In this document: positions 1 to 5,319 of the stretch, piece after piece
Layout of the letters: each line of letters starts with the position of its first letter
Numbering within the stretch: the stretch's first letter is position 1
Assembly: GCA_003151315.1 (NCBI GenBank)
Contig: PLXF01000145.1
Span: forward strand, 4,842-11,206
Direction: 5' to 3'
Source of the DNA: Parachlamydiales bacterium
Lineage (GTDB): Bacteria; Chlamydiota; Chlamydiia; Chlamydiales; SM23-39
DNA length: 6,365 nucleotides
Notes under the pieces: model-generated
What the model was told of the DNA's origin: nothing
The model's input: only the letters and a program-made list of their open reading frames with translations
Database searches by the model: none
Program-made: the position numbers and the translations under genes

Positions 1-231
1 TCTCAAGAAGATCTCTTAAATGGAATTGCTGGTTGGGAATCGGCCAATGCAGAATATATGGAAAAGTTATACGGAGCGAAAATTGTCACTCCAGAGACTT
101 TCGCCCCCCATGCCAAACGGGTGATTTTAGGCGCCTATGAGAAAGTGGTAGAAAACTGTTTTCCTATGGAGAATAGAAATGTTTTTGAGGAGATTTCCCC
201 TTGCGAGGCAAACCCTCTATTGAGCCAGTAA
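1..231 (+). CDS. C-terminal 76 residues of an unrecognised protein (5' end outside window)
   Basis: Frame 1 is open from the first base to a TAA at 229-231, giving 76 residues. The start lies upstream of the window. The fragment begins SQEDLLNGIAGWESANAEYM and continues with a basic/hydrophobic stretch (FAPHAKRVILGAYEKVVENC), ending in an acidic, Pro-containing tail. There is no transmembrane segment and no motif I can assign to a family. The balanced amino-acid composition and the normal stop followed by a hairpin-like repeat argue that it is a real coding end. It converges on the minus-strand gene at 345-884. No function is proposed. Confidence 0.7.
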   Translation, partial: SQEDLLNGIAGWESANAEYMEKLYGAKIVTPETFAPHAKRVILGAYEKVVENCFPMENRNVFEEISPCEANPLLSQ

Positions 232-245
232 GGGCAAATTTTTCT

Positions 246-289
246 CTCGGTGTTCTCGGTGTTAAACTATAGGCTTCTATAACACCGAG
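246..289. terminator. Possible bidirectional terminator: tandem and inverted 9-bp repeat
   Basis: CTCGGTGTT occurs twice head to tail (246-254 and 255-263). Its reverse complement AACACCGAG occurs at 281-289. The second copy extends to a perfect 10-bp stem (255-264 with 280-289) with a 15-nt loop. It lies between two convergent genes (ends at 231 and 345), which is where a shared terminator is expected. No strong T-run follows on the plus strand; on the minus strand a short A/T-rich run follows. The hairpin is seen directly; the terminator role is inference. Confidence 0.45.
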
Positions 290-344
290 CACTTTCACGC
301 AGCTCAAATTCCAAGTTCTTGACCGATTGTGGTATAACTGTGTA

Positions 345-884
345 CTAGCTATTGGTGTTCATTAGGGAGCGGACAAGCCCTTCCCAGTCTCGGCTATGGA
401 AGTGTTTTTGAATAACTTCTAGGGGAACGGAGATCTCTGCCGCAAAATCATTTATATAGAGCTCTAATTTTCCTTTTTCCGCCTCTCTAGTCAACGTAGT
501 TCCCAATCCTTCCATAAAACCGGTCCGTTTGAAATAGTCGTCAAAAATTTCCGTCATACTCGTTGTGAGGTGGGAATTCGTGAAGACCGTAGAGAGAAAT
601 TTAAGGGGATGGACGTGATTGATTTGCGCGCCTAGCTGTTTGAGATGACTTTGTTTAAACAGAAGACTCACTTTCCCATTTTCGGCCATAACAGTGATCA
701 GTTCGTAGATAAAGGCTTTGTCTTGTTCGCTACAGGAGAGCTGAGAATAGGAGAGGGGCCCTTTATTTACATCGGGAGGAGGGAATTTAATAATTGAGGC
801 TAATGTTGCTTGAAAGGGGGAACTGAGCGCTAACTGCTCGAGATGAGCGGCTCGGTAGTGCGGTTGTCCTGGGTAGTCAAACAT
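345..884 (-). CDS. Hypothetical protein, 179 aa, probably cytoplasmic
   Basis: An intact 179-codon ORF on the minus strand starts with ATG at 884-882 and ends with TAG at 347-345. A purine-rich GGAGAG (888-893 read on the minus strand) lies 3 nt before the ATG, a good Shine-Dalgarno site that supports this start. I do not recognise the family. The protein has no signal peptide or membrane segment. It begins MFDYPGQPHY, has a Pro-rich patch near residues 33-38 (IIKFPPPD), and a mixed-charge C-terminal half likely to be helical (about 108-175, with DDYFKRTGF and TREAEKGKLELYINDF). It is divergent from the kinase-like cluster and convergent with the partial gene at the window start, so it is likely its own transcription unit. 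Confidence 0.75.
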   Translation of the reverse strand: MFDYPGQPHYRAAHLEQLALSSPFQATLASIIKFPPPDVNKGPLSYSQLSCSEQDKAFIYELITVMAENGKVSLLFKQSHLKQLGAQINHVHPLKFLSTVFTNSHLTTSMTEIFDDYFKRTGFMEGLGTTLTREAEKGKLELYINDFAAEISVPLEVIQKHFHSRDWEGLVRSLMNTNS

Positions 885-938
885 AAGCTCTCCAAATTTT
901 TTTTATATAATTCGTTACTGTAGCTTAATATTTTTTTT
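885..938 (-). promoter_or_regulatory. Candidate promoter region for the 179-aa gene
   Basis: Read on the minus strand, a TATATA (909-904) lies about 20 bp before the ATG at 884, with an A8 tract (938-931) further upstream that could act as an UP-like element. No good -35 hexamer is present at 17 bp spacing. A second A8 tract (904-897) lies between the TATATA and the ribosome-binding site. The assignment rests on position and AT-richness only. Confidence 0.2.
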
Positions 939-963
939 CGTTCCAGTTATTCCGATTTTCCTC

Positions 964-992
964 TTGAAGCAAATGGAAGAGGTAGCATAAAT
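964..992 (+). promoter_or_regulatory. Candidate promoter for the kinase-like cluster
   Basis: TTGAAG (964-969) is followed after exactly 17 bp by ATAAAT (987-992), four matches to each sigma-70 consensus hexamer. A transcript from here would begin near base 999. That is almost at the GTG at 1001, which favours the ATG at 1013 as the real start of the first gene. It lies in the divergent intergenic region, the only obvious place for a promoter serving the cluster. Confidence 0.3.
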
Positions 993-1000
993 TTCCTTCT

Positions 1001-1768
1001 GTGAGAAAATATATGACTCGTATTGGTTATCTGTTTCTTTTGATCGTTTTTTGCGTTTTGGCTGGCAAAGGTTGGCACGCTGTTAAAGATGGCTTTAACA
1101 TCAATCGGGTTATCCCTTTGGCGGTTCAAAAATCGGCGTTTAACCCCCAAGAAAATGGTTTAGAAGCCATCGCGTTACCCGATGCGGATGAACGGGTCGT
1201 TCCTGCTCTGCAACAAACGTACTCCTATTTAGGAAGGGGGCATCAATGCTATGCGTTTGGCAGCACCGATGGCCGTTATGTGTTAAAACTTCCCCGTTAT
1301 GACCGGTATGAACTTTCCTTTTTTCTCCGCTCGTTTCCTTTCCCTTTCTTTTCCGAATATAAAGAAAAAATTCGTACCGATTTGCGTTTCCGATTTCAGT
1401 TTATTCATAACAGTTTTGCCATCGCCTTTAATGAACTGAAAGGAGATACCGGATTGGTCTACCTGCATCTGTGCCCAACAGAGGATCTTTCAGGGACATT
1501 AAAAATAATCGATCGGATAGGAAATACCTATTCTTTGGATCCTAATAAGACCCCCTTTATCTTACAGGAAAAAAAGCCGATCATGATGGCGATTTTCGTC
1601 GAGCGCTTAGAGCAGGGAGATCGAAAGGGGGCCGAAGAGATTCTCGATTCATTTTTAGAATTGCTGGCTAGGCGATCCAAGAAAGAGATCTACAACAAAG
1701 ATCCGTCATTTTTGCGAAATTTTGGGTATGAAGAGGGGAAAGGATATCAGATCGATATCGGTAGCTAA
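1001..1768 (+). CDS. Kinase-like membrane-anchored protein, copy 1, ends early at an in-frame TAA
   Basis: The first of three tandem paralogues; 255 residues from GTG at 1001, or 251 from ATG at 1013. Neither start has a strong Shine-Dalgarno site, and the ATG is the more likely. Residues 8-22 are a hydrophobic N-terminal anchor or uncleaved signal (YLFLLIVFCVL), followed by the GFN motif shared with copy 2. Then come a nucleotide-loop-like segment YLGRGHQCYAF (76-86), a VLK strand with Lys96, a conserved TGLVYLHL (150-157), the hinge-like PFILQ (185-189), and the C-terminal block NKD...RN (232-240) and IDIG (251-254). These are in the order of a protein-kinase/APH-type fold, but DFG is DIG here. 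The protein stops at TAA 1766-1768 where copies 2 and 3 encode Tyr (TAT), and the frame remains open to 1930 with a matching tail. It may be a recent nonsense pseudogene, a functional shorter form, or a sequencing error. The kinase-like assignment is inference from motifs; substrate and activity are unknown. Confidence 0.7.
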   Translation: MRKYMTRIGYLFLLIVFCVLAGKGWHAVKDGFNINRVIPLAVQKSAFNPQENGLEAIALPDADERVVPALQQTYSYLGRGHQCYAFGSTDGRYVLKLPRYDRYELSFFLRSFPFPFFSEYKEKIRTDLRFRFQFIHNSFAIAFNELKGDTGLVYLHLCPTEDLSGTLKIIDRIGNTYSLDPNKTPFILQEKKPIMMAIFVERLEQGDRKGAEEILDSFLELLARRSKKEIYNKDPSFLRNFGYEEGKGYQIDIGS

Positions 1769-1930
1769 AACCAGAAAGGGGAGAAAATGGATCGACTGGC
1801 CTTTGAAAAGTCGTTTCAAGATACGATTGGCCCCGTCTATGAATGGCTATCAAAAGTAGATCCCCTGATGGGCAGAATATTCCATGAAAAAGTGGAAGAA
1901 ATTCGAGGTCGCGAGGCTGAATGGTTTTGA
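1769..1930 (+). pseudogene. Detached C-terminal tail of kinase-like copy 1
   Basis: Immediately after the TAA of copy 1 the same reading frame continues for 53 sense codons to TGA at 1928-1930. Counting the TAA as position 1, a conserved aromatic-hydrophobic pair (WL) falls at 27-28 and a Pro at 33. Copy 2 has FI and P at exactly these distances from its Tyr, and the small ORF at 3548-3730 has WL and P there too. The extended frame overlaps the ATG of copy 2 (1921) by 10 bp, as expected of an originally coupled gene. An internal ATG at 1787 with a strong upstream AGGGGAG (1777-1783) could start a separate 47-aa peptide, so the tail might still be translated on its own. Confidence 0.55.
1777..1783 (+). 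promoter_or_regulatory. Strong Shine-Dalgarno-like site before the internal ATG at 1787
   Basis: AGGGGAG lies 3 nt before an ATG that is in frame with the tail of copy 1. It is a better match to the anti-Shine-Dalgarno sequence than anything before the start of copy 1. It lies just after the premature TAA, so ribosomes terminating there could restart on the tail. Translation is inferred, not shown. Confidence 0.35.
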
Positions 1931-2751
1931 GATTGATCGCTTTATTGGCGATCTGTTTCGGCGCTCCTTTAACTCTCAAAAGCTGGACCTATGGGTTTAA
2001 TGTCAGAAGGCTCGACCTTAAATTACCCTTTAATCCCGATTGGGCTGTCTCGATTTTGCCTCAGGAGAAAGAAGCTCTTTTCCTCATTTTATCTCAATCT
2101 TACACCTATTTGGCTAGAGGAGCGCAATGCTTTGTATTCGAAAGCCAAGATGGGCTATATGTATTGAAGATATTTCAGAAAAATCGGCACCTTTTTTCGC
2201 ATCACATCTCCGATCCAAAAAAAGAACGGGAAAAAATAGACTTTGTTCTAGGTGGCTGCGCGATTGCTTTTACACAGGCGCGTCGAGAAACGGCTCTGGT
2301 CCATCTACACCTGAACCAAACGGTAAATGAATTGCCTTTTGTCTCCATCCGCGACTCGATAGGCCGCCCTTTTTCTTTAGATCTAAATCGGTATTGGTTC
2401 ACTATACAAAAGCGGGTGCGTCCTCTTGAGGATGTTTTTTTTGAAGCGGAAAAAAGCGGGAGATTATCTACCTATTTGCGTTCCTGTTTTTCCCTCTTTC
2501 AAAGGAGAGCTGCCAAAGGGATTTGGAATTCCGAAGTATGCGTAGGGCAAAACATCGGATTTTTAGGCGATGAAGCGATTGAAATTGATTTTGGCCGCTA
2601 TATGTTTAGGAGCGAATTTTTTCATCCCCATGCGCAGCGGATGGAGCTCTTACGCTGCACAAATCAGTTGCGTACATTTATCGAGCGCAATCTTCCTGGA
2701 CAGTTGTCCTTATATGATGAAGAGCTAACCCAATTTATGCAGACATTGTGA
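1921..2751 (+). CDS. Kinase-like membrane-anchored protein, copy 2 (276 aa)
   Basis: The longest intact paralogue. The ATG at 1921 follows GAGG (1913-1916) with 4-nt spacing and overlaps the extended frame of copy 1. Residues 3-19 form a hydrophobic anchor (LRLIALLAICFGAPLTL), followed by the YGFNVRR motif. Kinase-like elements in order are YLARGAQCFVF (63-73), VLK with Lys83, TALVHLHL (124-131), WFTIQK (159-164), the loop NSE...QN (203-211), and EIDFGRY (221-227). The catalytic-loop acid is Glu205 rather than the Asp of copies 1 and 3, while DFG is kept, so activity may be altered or lost. The spacing from the acid to the conserved Asn is six residues, one more than in classical HRDxxxxN or APH HGDxxxxN loops, which makes the homology distant at best. 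The C-terminal tail (228-276) is amphipathic and shared with the other copies. By the positive-inside rule the domain would face the periplasm. No known substrate. Confidence 0.75.
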   Translation: MVLRLIALLAICFGAPLTLKSWTYGFNVRRLDLKLPFNPDWAVSILPQEKEALFLILSQSYTYLARGAQCFVFESQDGLYVLKIFQKNRHLFSHHISDPKKEREKIDFVLGGCAIAFTQARRETALVHLHLNQTVNELPFVSIRDSIGRPFSLDLNRYWFTIQKRVRPLEDVFFEAEKSGRLSTYLRSCFSLFQRRAAKGIWNSEVCVGQNIGFLGDEAIEIDFGRYMFRSEFFHPHAQRMELLRCTNQLRTFIERNLPGQLSLYDEELTQFMQTL

Positions 2752-3524
2752 AAAGCTTTCTCCCTCTTGCGATTAGATCTCTCCTCTTCGGTATTGCTAT
2801 TTTCTCAATCCCCTTTTTATATAAAGAGGCGACGCTAGGGTTTAGACCGGGCAAATTAGTAGGAAACCTCTCTCAAGAAGCGGGATTTGGCATTTCTCCC
2901 TTAAACGACGAGGTGGCAAAGCAGTTAAGACAGCCCTTTTTTTATTTAGGCCAAGGGACGCAATGTTTCGTTTTTGAAAGTCTAGATCGGCAAGTCGTGA
3001 TTAAACTTTTTCGGCGTCAATCAAAAAAAATAGTGATGCACAGAACGGCGCTAGCTTGTCAATTAGCGTTTGAGCGGGTCCCTGCACAAACGGGACTGCT
3101 CTATCTGCACTTGTCTAAAACAGATAATTTGCTGCCCTGTGTAATGGTTCAAGATCGGATAAGGCGGGGCCACCATTTGCCGCTTGATCGGTATGCCTTT
3201 ATTTTGCAAAAAAAAGCGGAGTTATTTCGACCCGCCTTTTTTGAGGCGCGGCAAAAAGGGGTAGCTATCCCTTTGATTGAGTCTTATCTGCAGCTTGCCT
3301 GGATTCGAAGTCATCAAGGGATTTGCAATCCAGACATTACGCTGAGTCGTAATGTGGGGTTTATCGGCGGGCAAGCGGTAGAGATCGATTTTGGCAGTTA
3401 TAGACAAGGGGTAGGCGATCAAACTCAAGAATTTCAAAGATCGGCAGAAAAGTTGGGTGCATTTCTTGAAAAATATTCCCCCGAGCTTCTTGAGGAATAT
3501 AAAAAGAAAATGGAGCTTTTTTAG
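2748..3524 (+). CDS. Kinase-like membrane-anchored protein, copy 3 (258 aa)
   Basis: The start is GTG at 2748, overlapping the TGA of copy 2 by 4 bp (GTGA). There is no Shine-Dalgarno match upstream, so translation probably depends on coupling. Residues 6-24 are hydrophobic (PLAIRSLLFGIAIFSIPFL). The motifs are YLGQGTQCFVF (66-76), VIK with Lys86, TGLLYLHL (115-122), AFILQKK (150-156), NPD...RN (194-202) and EIDFGSY (212-218). It is the only copy keeping both an Asp in the catalytic-type loop and an intact DFG, so it is the best candidate for an active enzyme if any is active. It lacks most of the linker between the VIK strand and the conserved AF...TGL block seen in copies 1 and 2 and is five residues shorter between IDFGSY and the tail FL...P. 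Family function is unknown; the kinase-like call rests on motif order only. Confidence 0.75.
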   Translation: MKSFLPLAIRSLLFGIAIFSIPFLYKEATLGFRPGKLVGNLSQEAGFGISPLNDEVAKQLRQPFFYLGQGTQCFVFESLDRQVVIKLFRRQSKKIVMHRTALACQLAFERVPAQTGLLYLHLSKTDNLLPCVMVQDRIRRGHHLPLDRYAFILQKKAELFRPAFFEARQKGVAIPLIESYLQLAWIRSHQGICNPDITLSRNVGFIGGQAVEIDFGSYRQGVGDQTQEFQRSAEKLGAFLEKYSPELLEEYKKKMELF

Positions 3525-3547
3525 TAACTATTCAGCGGACTGAAGGG

Positions 3548-3730
3548 ATGGCTGGCATTAAACGGGAGCTCGATGGAAAGGTTGTCTACTTAGATCCTGG
3601 AAGGTTTTATCGAAGAGACCGATTAGAGGAAGAAGCGGGGAGATCGAGGGAGTGGTGGAAAGCGCTTCATCGACTCCAAAAATGGCTTCTTGAGCAAGAT
3701 CCCGATCTGGCCGTCTTATGTCTCTCGTGA
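3548..3730 (+). CDS. 60-aa ORF, probable C-terminal remnant of a fourth kinase-like copy
   Basis: This small ORF lies 23 bp after copy 3. The segment DGKVVYLDPGRFY (residues 9-21) aligns with GDEAIEIDFGRYM of copy 2. From there, without gaps, the tail reaches a WL pair and a Pro at the same distances (27-28 and 33 counting from the residue after DPGR) as in copy 2 and in the extended frame of copy 1. DFG has become DPG. Everything upstream of this block (anchor, YLG loop, VLK lysine, TGL block) is missing. GAAGGG abuts the ATG with no spacer, so initiation would be poor. It may be a decayed duplicate or a standalone tail peptide. Identity to copy 2 is low, roughly 8 of 49 aligned positions by hand, so the case rests on the colinear spacing and hydrophobic pattern. 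Confidence 0.5.
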   Translation: MAGIKRELDGKVVYLDPGRFYRRDRLEEEAGRSREWWKALHRLQKWLLEQDPDLAVLCLS

Positions 3731-3807
3731 TTCAAGAATTGGCTTTTGAGATGGCCATAAATCGACGATCAAAAAGGGGCCTCTTTCGACAATTTAGTGG
3801 TTACAGA

Positions 3808-3907
3808 AACGCAAAGACGCTAAGCCGCAGAGCCGCAAAAAATTTAGAATAAATCGTTAAAGCTCTCCTATTTTCTTTGTGTCTTTGCGACTTGGCGTCT
3901 TTGCGTT
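3808..3907. repeat. Long imperfect inverted repeat (about 33-bp arms, 34-bp loop)
   Basis: The left arm 3808-3840 and the right arm 3875-3907 are reverse complements with six mismatches. The outer 13 bp (AACGCAAAGACGC / GCGTCTTTGCGTT) are perfect. Each arm is itself a string of degenerate CGCAAAGA-like units about 9 bp apart. The composition differs from the flanking genes. From general knowledge, families of CGCAAAGACGC-type dispersed hairpin repeats recur in many unrelated bacterial genomes; I cannot check that here. It could be a non-autonomous mobile element, a REP-like hairpin or a transcriptional boundary between the kinase-like cluster and yihY. Confidence 0.75.
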
Positions 3908-3954
3908 AAATTCTTGAAAATAACTTGTGTGTATAGATCCGCGCTGTGATTTTT

Positions 3955-3985
3955 TTGAAAGCCAATAAGCCTTTTCTTTGATACT
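3955..3985 (+). promoter_or_regulatory. Weak candidate promoter for yihY-manA
   Basis: TTGAAA (3955-3960) and GATACT (3980-3985) are separated by 19 bp, slightly long for sigma-70. A transcript would start close to the ATG at 3994, giving an almost leaderless mRNA. That agrees with the absence of a Shine-Dalgarno site there. Only the position and the hexamer matches support it. Confidence 0.2.
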
Positions 3986-3993
3986 TTAGCAAT

Positions 3994-5319
3994 ATGATCG
4001 AAAAGTGGCTGAAATATCTCGACTATGATTTATGGAATTTCCCGCTAAGTCAAAAGCGGGGTTTCGATCGCTTTCGACTCAAGTGGCTCCGCCTTTTTTA
4101 TCTTTCGCTGCGCAATTTTTTTCAGGATCATTGTACCCTCTACGCTTCCTCTTTAACCTATTACACATTGATCTCTATTGTTCCTGCGATCGCGATGTCT
4201 TTAGCTGTGGCTGGAGGGTTTGGGTATCGAGAGGTTTTGCGCGAAGAGATCCTCTCGTATGGCCGCGATCAAAAAGAGGCTTTTTCCCAGATTATTCAGT
4301 TTGCCGACCAGCTTTTGGATCAGACGCGTGGAGGCGTGATAGCTGGAGTGGGTCTTTTGATCCTATTTTGGTCGGTCGCTTCCCTAATTCACAGTATGGA
4401 AGAGGCTTTAAATCAAATTTGGAGTGTCAAAAAGACCCGCTCTTGGCGGAGGATCTTTAGCGATTATTTCTCTTTGATGTTAATCGCTCCTTTTCTCTTC
4501 CTCTTGTCGAGCAGCGCGACTGTATTTGTTGTAGGTCAATTAGATAGCCTAGTTTATTCCCTTCCCTTTGCCCCTATTTTCGTCTCCTCTCTCCATTTTT
4601 TTGTCCACCTGATGCCCTATGTTTTATTCTGGGGTCTGTTCACCTTTATTTTTATGTTTATCCCTAATGTAAAGGTCCGTTTTCGATCGGCTTTTGTGGG
4701 GGGCGCTATTACAGGGACCCTCTATCTCATAGTTCAATGGGGGTATATCTATTTTCAGGTAGGGGCGAGCCGTTATGGAGCCATTTATGGAAGTTTTGCC
4801 GCTCTTCCCCTTTTTTTGATCTGGATCCAATTGAGCTGGTTTCTCGTCCTTTTAGGCGCCGAGGTGAGCTATGCCCACCAAACCCTTGAACAGCATGAAT
4901 TTGAAAGGGCCGCCGAAGAGATGAGTTTTAATTTAAAGCGCCTTTTGTGCTTGTGGATCACTTTCCTCATTGTGCGCCACTTTGAGTCGGGAAAGGGGCC
5001 TATGTCTCATTTAGCCCTTTTACGTAGACGCCAAATCCCCCATCATGCACTCGGCTGCGTTCTACAGGAGTTAATCGAATGCCACATCATTCTTGAAGTG
5101 AAGGGGGGAAATGAGCATGTCGCTTATGTGCCTGCCCGCTCTTGCGACACCCTCACGGTCAGCGATGTGTGCGAAGCTCTCGAGTCAAAAGGGGTGCAGG
5201 AGTGGCCGTGGATCGAATCGAAGGCTTGGATCCAACTGGAAAAAACGTTGCATCGTTTTCAAAACTTACTCAAAAACACGTCTGAAAATCAAAGACTGAA
5301 GGATTATCAAGATGAGTGA
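3994..5319 (+). CDS. yihY: YihY/virulence factor BrkB family inner-membrane protein
   Basis: 441 residues. Residues about 45-292 match the YihY/BrkB (formerly and wrongly called RNase BN) membrane domain. Family signatures are ASSLTYYTLISIVP (51-64), LNQIWSVKKTRSWRR (139-153), the VRFRSAFVGGAITG stretch (228-241), the YGAIYGSFAALPLFLIW block (261-277) and LLGAEVSYA (286-294). About six membrane segments fall near 54-76, 112-132, 157-180, 200-224, 231-254 and 265-292. A C-terminal soluble extension (about 300-441) includes a helix-turn-strand arrangement (338-380) resembling the winged-helix-like tail found in longer family members. The exact role is unsettled; transport or envelope functions have been proposed for the family. 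No Shine-Dalgarno site precedes the ATG. It overlaps manA by 8 bp, so the two are probably co-translated. Confidence 0.9.
   Translation: MIEKWLKYLDYDLWNFPLSQKRGFDRFRLKWLRLFYLSLRNFFQDHCTLYASSLTYYTLISIVPAIAMSLAVAGGFGYREVLREEILSYGRDQKEAFSQIIQFADQLLDQTRGGVIAGVGLLILFWSVASLIHSMEEALNQIWSVKKTRSWRRIFSDYFSLMLIAPFLFLLSSSATVFVVGQLDSLVYSLPFAPIFVSSLHFFVHLMPYVLFWGLFTFIFMFIPNVKVRFRSAFVGGAITGTLYLIVQWGYIYFQVGASRYGAIYGSFAALPLFLIWIQLSWFLVLLGAEVSYAHQTLEQHEFERAAEEMSFNLKRLLCLWITFLIVRHFESGKGPMSHLALLRRRQIPHHALGCVLQELIECHIILEVKGGNEHVAYVPARSCDTLTVSDVCEALESKGVQEWPWIESKAWIQLEKTLHRFQNLLKNTSENQRLKDYQDE

Noticed and set aside
947..1150. 67-aa minus-strand ORF across the divergent region and the start of copy 1
   Set aside because: It lies antisense to the membrane-anchor coding region of copy 1, has a low-complexity basic composition and no recognisable domain.
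1760..1930. Frameshift as the cause of the early end of copy 1
   Set aside because: The homologous tail continues in the same frame directly after the TAA with identical spacing to copy 2, so a single-codon nonsense change explains it without any indel.
3769..3790. AAAGGGGCCTCTTT as a terminator of the kinase-like cluster
   Set aside because: The stem is only about five pairs including a G-T pair, with a 4-nt loop, and is not followed by a T-run.
3808..3907. CRISPR-like array
   Set aside because: The repeated CGCAAAGA-type units are degenerate and about 9 bp apart with no spacers of uniform length; the arrangement is one inverted pair, not direct repeats with unique spacers.
3994..5319. Ribonuclease BN annotation for the membrane protein
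   Set aside because: The RNase BN name was attached to this family in error; the sequence has six membrane segments and no nuclease motif.
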